Notes: a model not told the origin generated them from the sequence alone. DNA of 64,000 nt from UBA668 sp041394605 (GCA_041394605.1 JAWKHX010000011.1:124001-188000); one strand, 5' to 3'. Numbered from the stretch's first letter, positions 43,666 to 53,395 are shown. Numbers and translations: made by a program.

Positions 43666-45258
43666 ATGGACACCATGACCGCCCCCAACCGCCAGCCCGA
43701 CGGCCCTCCGTCGCCCGTGGCGACGTCCGAGCCCACCGAGCGCCTCTCCTTCGTACGGCTCGGCGCCGCCCTTGCAGTCCTCGCTCTGCTCGTGGCCGGC
43801 GTGTGGATCGGGTTGCGGCGAGTGGGCGACGACCCGGTCACGCTGGACACCTCGTGGAGCGTGCCGTACGTGGATGTCACGCTGACGCCCAGCTATCAGT
43901 TCCAGAACCCGTCGTCGAACCCGGCGCGGGACATCGCGCTGGCGTTCGTGGTGGCCGGCAGCAGTGATCCGTGCCAGCCGTCATGGGGCGGCGCGTACTC
44001 CCTCGACGCGGCCGGCCGCGACCTCGACCTTGACCGGCGGATCCTGCAACTCCGCGCGTCGGGGGGCGACGTGATGGTGTCGTTCGGCGGGCAGGCAAAC
44101 GACGAGCTCGCCGGCGTCTGCACCGCTGCTGACGACCTGCTCAGCGCCTACCGCAGTGTGGTCGAGCGCTACGACCTGCACGCCATCGACCTGGACATCG
44201 AGGGCGACGACCTCACCGATGCGGCAGCGGGCGCCCGGCGGGCCACCGCGATCTCGGTGCTGCAACGCGAGCGGGTCGATGCCGGCGAGCGGTTGGACGT
44301 GTGGGTCACCCTGCCTGTCGCCCGCAACGGGCTGACGGACGATGGCCGCGCCGCCGTCGGCGCACTGCTCGACGCCGGCGTGGAGTTGGCCGGCGTCAAC
44401 GCGATGACGATGAACTTCGGCACGGCCGACGCGCCCACGTCCGACATGCTCGCGGCCACCACGGCAGCCCTCGAGGCGACCATGAACCAGGTGACGTCGA
44501 TCTTCGCCAACCATGGGGTGACGCTGGAGGGCAGCGCCCGTTGGGCGCGCATCGGGGCGACGCCGATGATCGGTCAGAACGATGTGGTCGGCGAGGTCTT
44601 CACGCTGGCCGACGCCCAGGGCCTGGCGGACTTCGCGCTCCGCACGGGCCTCGGGCGGGTGTCGTTCTGGTCGCTCAACCGCGACACGTCCTGCGATCAG
44701 GCATTCGCCGACGTGATGGTGCTCTCCGCCACATGCAGCAGCGTCAGCCAGGACTCGCTGGACTTCGCCGAGGTGTTCACCGAACTGCCCGGCCGGTCTG
44801 CTGCCCTGCCACAGGTGGACGCGGTGACCGAGCCGAACCAGGGCCAAGTGACGGACGACCCGGCCACCAGCCCGTACCCCATCTGGCGGCCCGACGCCTA
44901 CTACCCGGGCGGCTACAAGGTGGTGCGGGCCGGCAAGGTGTACGAAGCCAAGTGGTACAACCAGGGCGACGATCCGGCGATGCCGCACGACAACCCGTGG
45001 GACACCGCCTGGGCGCTGGTGGGGCCCGTGTCGCCGAACGATGCGCCGTTCACCCCTGCCACGCTGCCCGCCGGCACCCACCCGGCGTGGGACCCGGTGA
45101 CGCTGTACGACACGGGCGAGAAGGTGCTGTTCGAGGGCCTGCCCTACGAGGCGCGGTGGCCCAACAAGGGCGAGGCGCCGGCGACGCTGTTCCCGGTGAA
45201 CCCGGACTCGGCCTGGGAGCCGCTGTTCACCATCGCCGGCGAGCCGGAAACACCCTGA
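43666..45258 (+). CDS. GH18 chitinase with two chitin-binding (CBM5/12-type) domains
   Basis: 530 residues. A single membrane anchor (LGAALAVLALLVAGVWIGL, about 30-50) is followed by a GH18 barrel with VMVSFGGQANDELAG and the catalytic HAIDLDIEGDDL (DxDxE), then VSFWSLNRDTSCD. Two C-terminal modules, YPIWRPDAYYPGGYKVVRAG with KVYEAKWYNQGD, and HPAWDPVTLYDTGEKVLFEG with YEARWPNKGEAP, are chitin-binding repeats. It should cleave beta-1,4-GlcNAc polymers outside the cell. It is divergent from the glycosyltransferase-EAL gene, 175 bp apart, so the two may make and trim the same polymer. Confidence 0.9.
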   Translation: MDTMTAPNRQPDGPPSPVATSEPTERLSFVRLGAALAVLALLVAGVWIGLRRVGDDPVTLDTSWSVPYVDVTLTPSYQFQNPSSNPARDIALAFVVAGSSDPCQPSWGGAYSLDAAGRDLDLDRRILQLRASGGDVMVSFGGQANDELAGVCTAADDLLSAYRSVVERYDLHAIDLDIEGDDLTDAAAGARRATAISVLQRERVDAGERLDVWVTLPVARNGLTDDGRAAVGALLDAGVELAGVNAMTMNFGTADAPTSDMLAATTAALEATMNQVTSIFANHGVTLEGSARWARIGATPMIGQNDVVGEVFTLADAQGLADFALRTGLGRVSFWSLNRDTSCDQAFADVMVLSATCSSVSQDSLDFAEVFTELPGRSAALPQVDAVTEPNQGQVTDDPATSPYPIWRPDAYYPGGYKVVRAGKVYEAKWYNQGDDPAMPHDNPWDTAWALVGPVSPNDAPFTPATLPAGTHPAWDPVTLYDTGEKVLFEGLPYEARWPNKGEAPATLFPVNPDSAWEPLFTIAGEPETP

Positions 45259-45268
45259 CCGACGGACC

Positions 45269-46000
45269 TCAGAGCGCCGTCGCGCCGACGAGCAGGAAGG
45301 CCGGGCGGTGTACCTCGTCGCCCCACTCCGGGTGGTCGGCCAAGTCCGCGGCGCTCGGCGTCCACTCCACCAGATCGGTGATCCCGAACCCGCCCTCGCG
45401 CAGCAACCGCAGGTAGGTGTCCAGCCGGCGGTGGTGCTTCACCACCCCGTCGGCCATCCAGTTGGTGACCCGCGGGCCTTCGGCCGCATACCCGTCCAAC
45501 GGCCACGCGGCGCCGCCACCGGCCGTCGTCACGAATGCCGGGTTCGTGGGGGCGGTGAACACCGGGTGCTCCACCGAGAACACGAACGAGCCGCCCGCCG
45601 GCAACGTCCTGCGCACCGTCCCCACCAGCCGCGCCAGGTCCTCCACGTAGTGGAGCGTGAGCGAGCTGTAGACGACGTCGAACGACCGGCCGCCCAGGTC
45701 GAGGTGCTCGAGGTCGGCCCGCTCGTAGGCGACACGGAGCGGCACCCCGAACTCCACCGCCCTGGCCAGCATGCGCTCCGACAGGTCCACCCCCACCACG
45801 GCGGACGCGCCCTCACCGGCCGCCCAGCGGCAGAACCATCCGTAGCCGCAGCCGAGGTCCAGCACCCGCAGCCCACGCAGGGGTGGCAGCATCGCCTGCA
45901 GCGCCGGCCACTCTGGCGCGGCGGCCAGCCCGGCCTGCGACCGTGGCAGGGCGGCGTAGTTCTGGAAGAACCCCTCGTCGTCGTAGATGTTCTGCGCCAC
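45269..46000 (-). CDS. SAM-dependent methyltransferase (class I)
   Basis: 243 residues. SAM motif I VLDLGCGYGWFCRWAAGEGA, acidic motif II VVGVDLSERML, then DVVYSSLTLHYVEDLARL. Similar proteins are annotated as small-molecule methyltransferases; the substrate is not predictable. GTG 46000 (AQNIYDDEGFFQNYAALPRS) fits the family. It lies 15 bases downstream of the ilvD stop on the same strand, perhaps cotranscribed. Confidence 0.83.
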   Translation of the reverse strand: MAQNIYDDEGFFQNYAALPRSQAGLAAAPEWPALQAMLPPLRGLRVLDLGCGYGWFCRWAAGEGASAVVGVDLSERMLARAVEFGVPLRVAYERADLEHLDLGGRSFDVVYSSLTLHYVEDLARLVGTVRRTLPAGGSFVFSVEHPVFTAPTNPAFVTTAGGGAAWPLDGYAAEGPRVTNWMADGVVKHHRRLDTYLRLLREGGFGITDLVEWTPSAADLADHPEWGDEVHRPAFLLVGATAL

Positions 46001-46015
46001 GACGAGGGGCCCCGC

Positions 46016-47734
46016 TCAGAGGGTGTTGGTGATGGCGCCGGTCTCGGCGCCCTGCACCAGGCGGGCGTACTTCCCCAGCACGCCGGTGGTGTACCGCGGC
46101 GGGTTCGGCGCCCAGCTGGCACGGCGCTTGGCGATCTCGCTGTCGTCCACCAGCAGGTCCAGGCTCAGGTCGCCGACGCTGATGCGGATCTGGTCGCCAT
46201 CGCGCACGAAGGCGATCGGGCCGCCGTCCACGGCCTCGGGGGCGACGTGGCCGATGCAGAAGCCCCAGGTGCCGCCGCTGAACCGCCCGTCGGTGATCAG
46301 CGCGCAGTCCGAGCCGCGCCCGGCGCCCTTCAGCGCGCCGGTGATGGCCAGCATCTCGCGCATGCCCGGGCCGCCCTTCGGGCCCTCGTAGCGGATGACG
46401 AGCACGGTGCCCGGCTGGATCGAACCCGAAAGGATGGCCTCCATCGCCCCGTCCTCGCCGTCGAACACGCGGGCCGTGCCGAGGAACTCCTTCTGGTCGG
46501 CGCTGAGCCCGGCCACCTTCACGACCGCACCCTTGGGGGCCAGCGACCCGGTGAGCACGAGGATGCCGCCCTCGGAGTGGATCGGCTTGTCCAGCGGGTG
46601 GACCACCACACCGTCGGGTGCCGGCGGGTCGATCTCGGCCAGGTTCTCGGCCATCGTCTTGCCGGTGACGGTGAGGCAGTCGCCGTGCAGCAGGCCGGCG
46701 TCCAGCAGCATCTTCAGCACCACGGGCACGCCCCCCACACGATCCAGGTCGCTCATGTGGAACTGCCCACCGGGCTTCATGTCGGCGACGTGCGGCACCT
46801 TCTCGGCCACCCGGTTGAAGTCGTCCAGCGACAACTCCACGCCGGCCTCGTTGGCAATGGCCAGGAGGTGCAGCACGGCGTTGGTGCTGCCACCCAGCGC
46901 GGAGGTGACGGCGATGGCGTTCTCGAAGGCCTCCTTGGTCATGATCATCCGCGGGGTGATGCCGAGGCGCAGCAGGTTCACCACGGCCTCGCCGGCCATG
47001 CGGGCGTCGCTTTCCCGGCGGCCGTCGATGGCAGGCGGTGAAGCGGTACCCGGCAGGCTCATGCCGATGGCTTCGGCGATGGAGCTCATCGTGTTGGCGG
47101 TGAACATGCCGCCGCAGGCGCCCTCGCCGGGGCAGGCCTTGCGCTCGATCTCGCCCAGTTCCTCTTCGGTGATGGTGCCGGCGGCGCAGGCGCCCACGGC
47201 CTCGAACACCGACGTGATGTCCAGCGACTTGCCGTTGTGGTGGCCGGGCATGATGCTGCCGTTGTAGACGAACACGCTCGGCAGGTCGAGGCGGGCGGCG
47301 GCCATCAGCATGGCCGGGATGCTCTTGTCGCAGCCGGCGAGCCCGACGAAGCCGTCCAGTCGCTCGGCGTGCATCACGCACTCCACGGAGTCCGTGATGA
47401 CCTCGCGGCTGACCAGCGAGGCGCGCATGCCCTCGTGGCCCATGCTGATGCCGTCGCTGACGGTGATGGTGCCGAACTCCATCGGGAAGCCACCGGCGGC
47501 ACGCACCCCGTCCTTGGCGTGGTCGGCCAGCTTGCGCAACGTCATGTTGCACGGGGTGACCTCGTTCCACGACGAGGCGATGGCCACCTGCGGCTTCACC
47601 CAGTCGTCGTCGGTCATGCCGACAGCCCGCAGCATCGCCCGGGCGGGCGCCTTCTGCATTCCATCGGTGACGTCGCGGCTGCGCGGCTTGACGTCGACCG
47701 GCGTGCCGTCGGGCTGGGAGGCGGTGGTGCTCAT
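46016..47734 (-). CDS. ilvD: Dihydroxy-acid dehydratase
   Basis: 572 residues. Fe-S enzyme of valine and isoleucine synthesis acting after IlvC. Cluster Cys residues are visible in WNEVTPCNMTL, VGLAGCDKSIPAM and KACPGEGACGGMFTANTM; the C-terminal part has LITDGRFSGGTWGFCIGHVAPEA. ATG 47734 (MSTTASQPDGTP) has TAGCGT eight bases upstream and no Shine-Dalgarno sequence. It is apart from ilvBNC in the window. Confidence 0.96.
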   Translation of the reverse strand: MSTTASQPDGTPVDVKPRSRDVTDGMQKAPARAMLRAVGMTDDDWVKPQVAIASSWNEVTPCNMTLRKLADHAKDGVRAAGGFPMEFGTITVSDGISMGHEGMRASLVSREVITDSVECVMHAERLDGFVGLAGCDKSIPAMLMAAARLDLPSVFVYNGSIMPGHHNGKSLDITSVFEAVGACAAGTITEEELGEIERKACPGEGACGGMFTANTMSSIAEAIGMSLPGTASPPAIDGRRESDARMAGEAVVNLLRLGITPRMIMTKEAFENAIAVTSALGGSTNAVLHLLAIANEAGVELSLDDFNRVAEKVPHVADMKPGGQFHMSDLDRVGGVPVVLKMLLDAGLLHGDCLTVTGKTMAENLAEIDPPAPDGVVVHPLDKPIHSEGGILVLTGSLAPKGAVVKVAGLSADQKEFLGTARVFDGEDGAMEAILSGSIQPGTVLVIRYEGPKGGPGMREMLAITGALKGAGRGSDCALITDGRFSGGTWGFCIGHVAPEAVDGGPIAFVRDGDQIRISVGDLSLDLLVDDSEIAKRRASWAPNPPRYTTGVLGKYARLVQGAETGAITNTL

Positions 47735-47742
47735 GCCCGTTG

Positions 47743-47748
47743 ACGCTA
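47743..47748 (-). promoter_or_regulatory. Putative -10 element of ilvD (leaderless start)
   Basis: TAGCGT on the minus strand, eight bases before the ilvD ATG, the same spacing as at gatC, ino1 and the AhpD-like gene. Confidence 0.5.
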
Positions 47749-47794
47749 CCCCGTACACCGGTCGGGAACGGAGGCCGATGTGTAGCCTGACGGT

Positions 47795-50548
47795 GTGGCG
47801 CAGGGACGCAGCCGGGGTGCGGACAGTTCCCCACCTTCCATCGCGCGCCGCCGCGCCTCCCGCTCACGGGTCAGCAGGTTCGGGCCGCGTTCCCTCACCG
47901 CCCGCGTGTTGTTCGTCGCCCTGCTCCCGATGGCCGGGCTCCAGTTCGCAGCCGTTCGGGAGCTCCAGCAGCAGCGCCGCATCGCCGACGGAGCGCACAT
48001 CGCAGCCACCGAAATGGCCGTCCTCCAGGAGGCCGGCAACGTGATCCCATCGATGTACGCCGAGTACACGGCGACCCTCGGCATCGCGCGCGCCGAGGAG
48101 CTCGGCATCGATCGCGGCATCGTGGCCGACGCCATCGGCGTCGACTTCCTCTCGATCGTCGACGCGGCGCGGGACGACATGGACGCCCACCTCGACGAGC
48201 TCACGCAGGCCGTGGGGGACATGGTGCTACCGAACGGCGACACCGTCGCCAGCGCGCTCGGCAGCGCCCGAGCGTCCATCGCCGAGGCCCGTGCCGCCTT
48301 CGACCGCGGCGCGCAGACCACGGCCGGTGTGACGACCGCGTTCGAGAGTGTGGCCGGACTGCTGGACGACATCCGCCGGCACGCCACGGCAGCCATCCGG
48401 CCGGGTCAGGTCACCACGACCCTCGCCCGCCTCGGCGCCGGCACCGACCAGATGCTGATCGCGTTGGATCATGCCACCGCCGAGTTGCGCTACGTGGCCG
48501 ACGCCGGCATGACCGGCGGGCCCGACGCGCCGGTCACCGAGATGATGATGGAAGCGGGTGCGCTGGACGCCTCGCTCGCCCAACTCGCCGACTTCCTCGA
48601 CGCCGACCAGCAGGCGGCCCTCGGCGACCTGCTGCACAGCACCTCCCTCACCAGCGTCGCCTCACTCCGATCCGAGTTCGTCGATGCGGTGCTGTCCATC
48701 AAAGGCGGTGGTGGAACACTGGAAACCGACGGTGCCCAGGTTCAGGTGATCGTCGACACGATGCTGGCGTCGTTCGACCGGCTGACGGATCTGCAGGCGT
48801 TCGCCGGGCTGCTGCTGCAGCACAACGCGGAGCAGGCCCAGCAGATCTCCGACGACGCTCACGACCGCTACGTCATGGCCCTGGTGGCGATGATCGGCGT
48901 GGCGATCCTCAGCCTGCTGCTCCTGGCACTGGTCATCCGGTCCATCCTGCGGCCGCTCAGCCGGCTGGCCGAACGGGCCGACGAGGTGATCCAGGGCGAC
49001 CTCCACGTCCCGCCGCTGCAACCCACCGGCCCGACCGACCTGCGGGTGCTGACCCGAACCTTCAACGACATGGTCACCACCCTGCGCGACTACGACCGCC
49101 AGGTTGCCCGCCTCGCCACCGGCGCCACCGAGGTGGACACCGCGCTGCCGGGCGCCCTGGGCGACACCGTGCGCCGGTCCGTCACCCACCTGGCAGAGGT
49201 CACCCGCCGGCTCCACGAGAGCGAGGCGGCCGCCGTGCAACAGGCCCGTACGGACGCCCTGACGGGGCTGGCCAACCGGACCCTGGCCCTCGAGCAACTG
49301 GCCGACATGGCGGTCAGGGCCCGGATGACCAGCCGGCGGGGCGCCGTGATCTTCCTCGACCTCGACGGGTTCAAGAGCATCAACGACTCCGAGGGGCATG
49401 CCGAGGGCGACCACATCCTCACCCAGATCGGCGAGCGGCTGCGCGACACGTTCCCCGAACACCTCGTGGCCCGCATCGGCGGGGACGAGTTCGTCGTCCT
49501 GGTGCAGGGCGCCGAGAACCTCGACGACATCACCATGCTGGCCCGGGAGATGATCGCCCTCGTCGGACGGCCGACCACCGGTGTGGCCGGCCGCACCTAC
49601 AGCCTCTCCGCGAGCGCCGGCGTGGCGATGGTGGACGGCAGCCGCGAGCCGCTGACCAGCATCGCCCAGGCGGACTCCGCCGTGTACCGGGCGAAGGAGC
49701 GCGGCCGCGGGCAGGTGCAGGTCTACGACGACAGCCTCGCCCACGCCATCGAGGACCGCGCCGACATGGCACTGACGATGCGCCAGGCGCTGAGCGACGA
49801 CCAGTTCTTCCTCGTCCTGCAGCCGATCGTCGACGCCGTCACGCTGGAGCCGGTGGGCGCCGAGGCCCTGCTGCGCTGGCGCCGGCCGGGGCTGGGCGAG
49901 ACGCTGCCGCACGACTTCATCCCCATCGCCGAACGGACCGGGGCGATCCTCGATCTCGAGCGGTGGGTGCTCGAGCAGGCCGTCGGCCTGCTGCGCGAGT
50001 GGCGCATCGACCCGGCCACCGCCCGCCTCCAGCTGACGGTCAACATCTCCGGCCGGCACATCGTGGACGGCGGGCTCAGCGACCTGCTCGAGGTGCTGTG
50101 CCGCAGGGCCAGGATCGACCCCACGCTGCTCCACCTGGAGATCACCGAGACCCACCTGGTCGCGGACATCGCCCGCGCCAGCGCCGTGGTGGACGACCTG
50201 CGCGAGCAGGGCGTGAAGGTGGCCATCGACGACTTCGGCACGGGCTACTCCTCGATGAGCTACCTCCACCGGCTCACCGTGGACACGATGAAGATCGACC
50301 GGGTGTTCATCGCCGGCATGACCCGCAACATGCTGGACCGCAGCATCGTCGAACTGCTGCTCCGCCTCGGGGACTCGCTGGGGATGCGCGTGGTGGCCGA
50401 GGGCGTGGACAGCGAGGAGAAGCTGGAGATGCTCCGCGAGATGGGCTGCCATCTCGTGCAGGGGTTCCACATCGCCCGGCCGATGCCGGTGGACGACGCC
50501 ACCGAGTGGCTGCGGGTGCGCTCCCACCCTCGGGCACCCGCCGGTTGA
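47795..50548 (+). CDS. Membrane GGDEF-EAL protein with HAMP domain
   Basis: 917 residues. Membrane segment LTARVLFVALLPMAGLQFAAV (about 35-55), an extracytoplasmic helical sensor of about 300 residues, second segment MALVAMIGVAILSLLLLALVI, HAMP, then GGDEF (RIGGDEFVVLV, about residue 561) and EAL (VGAEALLRWRRP near 690, AIDDFGTGYSSM near 810, VVAEGVD near 866). Both active sites look intact, so it may make or degrade c-di-GMP. The RxxD inhibition site is not at the usual spacing. GTG 47795 follows TAGCCT by six bases. The c-di-GMP signal could reach the EAL-fused glycosyltransferase. Confidence 0.9.
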   Translation: MAQGRSRGADSSPPSIARRRASRSRVSRFGPRSLTARVLFVALLPMAGLQFAAVRELQQQRRIADGAHIAATEMAVLQEAGNVIPSMYAEYTATLGIARAEELGIDRGIVADAIGVDFLSIVDAARDDMDAHLDELTQAVGDMVLPNGDTVASALGSARASIAEARAAFDRGAQTTAGVTTAFESVAGLLDDIRRHATAAIRPGQVTTTLARLGAGTDQMLIALDHATAELRYVADAGMTGGPDAPVTEMMMEAGALDASLAQLADFLDADQQAALGDLLHSTSLTSVASLRSEFVDAVLSIKGGGGTLETDGAQVQVIVDTMLASFDRLTDLQAFAGLLLQHNAEQAQQISDDAHDRYVMALVAMIGVAILSLLLLALVIRSILRPLSRLAERADEVIQGDLHVPPLQPTGPTDLRVLTRTFNDMVTTLRDYDRQVARLATGATEVDTALPGALGDTVRRSVTHLAEVTRRLHESEAAAVQQARTDALTGLANRTLALEQLADMAVRARMTSRRGAVIFLDLDGFKSINDSEGHAEGDHILTQIGERLRDTFPEHLVARIGGDEFVVLVQGAENLDDITMLAREMIALVGRPTTGVAGRTYSLSASAGVAMVDGSREPLTSIAQADSAVYRAKERGRGQVQVYDDSLAHAIEDRADMALTMRQALSDDQFFLVLQPIVDAVTLEPVGAEALLRWRRPGLGETLPHDFIPIAERTGAILDLERWVLEQAVGLLREWRIDPATARLQLTVNISGRHIVDGGLSDLLEVLCRRARIDPTLLHLEITETHLVADIARASAVVDDLREQGVKVAIDDFGTGYSSMSYLHRLTVDTMKIDRVFIAGMTRNMLDRSIVELLLRLGDSLGMRVVAEGVDSEEKLEMLREMGCHLVQGFHIARPMPVDDATEWLRVRSHPRAPAG

Positions 50549-50593
50549 CGGATTCTCAGCGTTCTCCCAGCCGGCTCGACCACAATGGGCGCC

Positions 50594-51280
50594 GTGGGAG
50601 CACCGAGACCGCGAGCACTCGTCGTCGATGACGAGGAGAACATCTCCTTCCTGGTCGAGGCGGCCCTGCAGCTGGAGGGGATGGACACCCAGACCGCGGC
50701 CGACGGGTTCGCCGCGCTCGCGGCCGTGCGGTCGTTCAACCCGCACGTGATCGTGCTGGACGTGATGATGCCCGGGCTCGACGGGTTCGAGGTGCTGCGC
50801 CGCCTGCGCAGCGACGGCATCACCACGCCGGTCCTCTTCCTCACCGCCAGGGACGGAGTCGACGACCGCGTGCGCGGCCTGACGGGAGGTGGCGACGACT
50901 ACCTGGTGAAGCCCTTCGCCATCGCCGAGCTGATCGCCCGCGTGCGGTTGGCACTGCGCCACGGCGGTGTCATCGCGCATTCCGTGTTGGCGCTCGCCGA
51001 TCTGGAGCTGGACGAGGACGCCCATCGCGTCACCCGCGCCGGAGCCGTGGTCAACCTGTCCCCCACCGAGTTCAAGCTGCTCCGCTACCTGCTGCTGAAC
51101 AGCGGCCGCGTGCTGACCCGCAACCAGATCCTGGAGCAGGTGTGGGGGTACGACTTCGACGGTGACGGCGCAGTGGTGGAGACCTACGTCAGCTACCTGC
51201 GGCGCAAGGTCGACACCGTCGAGCCGCGCCTGCTCCACACCGTCCGCGGCGTGGGGTACAGCCTGCGGGTCGAGCCATGA
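50594..51280 (+). CDS. OmpR/PhoB-family response regulator
   Basis: About 228 residues. Receiver domain with VVDDEEN, phospho-Asp in VIVLDVMMPGLDGFEVL (near residue 56), Thr in LFLTARDG and Lys in DDYLVKPFAIAEL; a winged-helix DNA-binding domain follows (LSPTEFKLLRYLLLNSGRVL, LEQVWGYDF, YVSYLRRKVD, HTVRGVGYSL). GTG 50594 is chosen because CACAAT stands seven bases before it; ATG 50585 is an alternative. The stop overlaps the kinase start (ATGA). Confidence 0.92.
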   Translation: MGAPRPRALVVDDEENISFLVEAALQLEGMDTQTAADGFAALAAVRSFNPHVIVLDVMMPGLDGFEVLRRLRSDGITTPVLFLTARDGVDDRVRGLTGGGDDYLVKPFAIAELIARVRLALRHGGVIAHSVLALADLELDEDAHRVTRAGAVVNLSPTEFKLLRYLLLNSGRVLTRNQILEQVWGYDFDGDGAVVETYVSYLRRKVDTVEPRLLHTVRGVGYSLRVEP

Positions 51281-52653
51281 CCCTGCGCGCCAGGCTGGCG
51301 CTGGCCATGGCCGCGATCGCCACCGCCTTCGCCGTGGTCGGGTGGTTCGTCGTCACCACCCAGCGCCGCTCGCTGGCCGACGAGCTGGACCGGCGGCTGG
51401 AGAACGCCGTGCCGCTGGCCCTCAACGTGCTGGAGAACCGGGCGACGCCGGCCGACCCGCTGGACCCCGCGGACGCCGGCCAGCTGTACGTCGGCGTGCT
51501 GCACGCCGACGGCCGTCTGGACACCCTGGTGGCGATGAGCGACGGGAACACACCCGCCGTCGACCCGCAGGACGCGCAGGCCAACGCCCGCGGGCCACGC
51601 GGGCTGACACCGTTCAACGTCGGTGGCGTGGACGGCGGTGAGTTCCGGGTGGTCACGATGCCCCGGCAGGTCGCGCCCGGCGTGCCCGCCTCACCGCAGG
51701 CGTGGTCCGTCATCGCCGTCCCCACCGCGGACACCGACGCGGCGGTGCAGCGGTTGATGCTCACCGCCGCCGCCGGCGGGGTGGCGATCCTGCTCGTGCT
51801 CGGCGTCACCTGGCTGTGGGTGGTCCGCCTCGGTGTGCGCCCGATCACGGAGATGACCGCCGCCGCGGACGCCATTGCCGCCGGCGACCGTGACGCCCGG
51901 CTGCCCTCCTACCCGGCCGGGACGGAGGCCGCGCACCTGTCCACCGCGTTCGGCGAGATGCTGGGTGCCCGTGACGCGGCGGAGGGCCGGTTGCGGCAGT
52001 TCGTGGCCGACGCCTCCCACGAACTGCGGACCCCGCTGACGTCCATCCGCGGCTACGCCGACCTGTACCACCAGGGTGCCTTCCGCGAGGAGGGCAAGAC
52101 CGACGACGCGATGCGCCGGGTGGGCAAGGAGGCCGAACGGATGGGGCGCATCGTCGACGACCTCCTCCTGCTCTCCAAGCTGGACCAGGGCGTGGCCCTG
52201 CAGATCGGAGCGGTCGACGTCAGCCAACTGCTGGCGGACCTGGAGGCGGACGCCCGCGCGCTGCAGCCCGGCAGGGAGGTGCGGCGGACGGTGGCCACCG
52301 GCGTGACCTGCCGAGGCGATGCCCAGCGGCTGCACCAGGCCCTGCTGGCGCTGGTGCACAACGCCCTGTCGCACACCCCGGCGGACACGCCGCTCACGCT
52401 GACGGCGACCGCCGAGGCGGCGGGCCGCGTGGTGGTCGAGGTGGTCGACACCGGCCCGGGCATGCCGCCGGAGGTCGCCGCCCACGCCTTCGAGCGCTTC
52501 TACCGGGGCGACCCATCGCGGTCGCGCCACAGCGGCGGCAGTGGCCTTGGCCTGGCCATCGTCCAGTCGATCGTCGAGGCCCACGGCGGGACCATCACCC
52601 TGCACACGGCCCCCGGCCAAGGCTGCCGCTTCCGCATCCTCCTCCCCGCCTGA
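51277..52653 (+). CDS. Sensor histidine kinase partner of the response regulator
   Basis: 458 residues. Two membrane segments (LALAMAAIATAFAVVGWFVV and the second near VAILLVLGVTWLWVV) flank an extracytoplasmic sensor of about 140 residues. After HAMP comes the dimerisation domain FVADASHELRTPLTSIRGY with the phospho-His near residue 247, then N box LVHNALSHTP, G1 DTGPGMPPE, F box FERFYRGDPS and G2 SGGSGLGLAIVQ. Coupled to the regulator. Its last coding section has a diverged copy at 54235-54318. Confidence 0.93.
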   Translation: MTLRARLALAMAAIATAFAVVGWFVVTTQRRSLADELDRRLENAVPLALNVLENRATPADPLDPADAGQLYVGVLHADGRLDTLVAMSDGNTPAVDPQDAQANARGPRGLTPFNVGGVDGGEFRVVTMPRQVAPGVPASPQAWSVIAVPTADTDAAVQRLMLTAAAGGVAILLVLGVTWLWVVRLGVRPITEMTAAADAIAAGDRDARLPSYPAGTEAAHLSTAFGEMLGARDAAEGRLRQFVADASHELRTPLTSIRGYADLYHQGAFREEGKTDDAMRRVGKEAERMGRIVDDLLLLSKLDQGVALQIGAVDVSQLLADLEADARALQPGREVRRTVATGVTCRGDAQRLHQALLALVHNALSHTPADTPLTLTATAEAAGRVVVEVVDTGPGMPPEVAAHAFERFYRGDPSRSRHSGGSGLGLAIVQSIVEAHGGTITLHTAPGQGCRFRILLPA

Positions 52654-52685
52654 GGCTTCACCGCCACCGGCACGGAACTGCGCCG

Positions 52686-53303
52686 TCAGCGAAGGACGAG
52701 ACGGCGTACTGCGTCCGTGATCCACTCCTCCACCTGATCCGGCGTCAGGCCGTAGACATCAGTCATCACCAACGCCGTTCGCGGGTCCGACACCAACCCG
52801 ATGGTGACCGCCGCTGCATCGATGTCCAGCCCGTCCCGCAACGCACCGAGGGCGTCCAGGCGACGGGCGAGCCCGGTGGTGCCGAGCCGATGGCGCCGTG
52901 ACCCCTCCTCCACAAGTCCCCGGAGCTCGTCCTCCGCTCTGGCGGCGTCGATGCCAGCTCGGACGATGTCGCCACACCGCTCGATGATCGTCCGCGTGAT
53001 CCGTGCCGGCACCGTGGCCAGCTGATGCGGATCGTCAACGAACCCGACCTCGGCGGCGATCGCCGCGACCTCCGCCTCGCGGTCGATGAGGTCGTTGAGC
53101 GACCGGACGAGGTCGCTCTTCGAGCCGACGCTGTCGTAGATGGTCTGCACTGACACGCCCGCGTCACTGGCAATGGCCCGCAGGCTCGTGCCGGCATACC
53201 CCCGTTCGGCGAAGTGACGGCGCGCCACCTGGAGGATGTCGTGCCGTGTCTGTTCGGCCTGGATGGCCCGACGCGACGGCCGGAGAGGTTGAGACTTGAC
53301 CAT
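52686..53303 (-). CDS. TetR-family transcriptional regulator
   Basis: 205 residues with an N-terminal helix-turn-helix: RHDILQVARRHFAERGYAGTSLRAIASDAGVSVQTIYDSVGSK. The C-terminal ligand-binding part has no recognisable subfamily. It is divergent from a membrane protein gene, and three 20-bp-spaced repeats lie between them, so it probably represses that gene and itself. ATG 53303 matches the family's usual start. Confidence 0.88.
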   Translation of the reverse strand: MVKSQPLRPSRRAIQAEQTRHDILQVARRHFAERGYAGTSLRAIASDAGVSVQTIYDSVGSKSDLVRSLNDLIDREAEVAAIAAEVGFVDDPHQLATVPARITRTIIERCGDIVRAGIDAARAEDELRGLVEEGSRRHRLGTTGLARRLDALGALRDGLDIDAAAVTIGLVSDPRTALVMTDVYGLTPDQVEEWITDAVRRLVLR

Positions 53304-53352
53304 TGTTCCAGTGATATGTACGTTGTCCTAGTCGCTTGACGTATGTTCCAGT
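53304..53352. promoter_or_regulatory. Three direct repeats spaced exactly 20 bp (TetR operator candidate)
   Basis: TGTTCCAGT at 53304, TGTCCTAGT at 53324 and TGTTCCAGT at 53344 begin 20 bp apart, two helical turns, so all would face the same side. They fill the gap between the TetR start and the membrane-protein gene. A TTGACG at 53336 may be the -35 of that gene. Confidence 0.6.
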
Positions 53353-53395
53353 CAATTGACCCTCGATCTACCCCGATTCTAGGAGGACGATTCCC

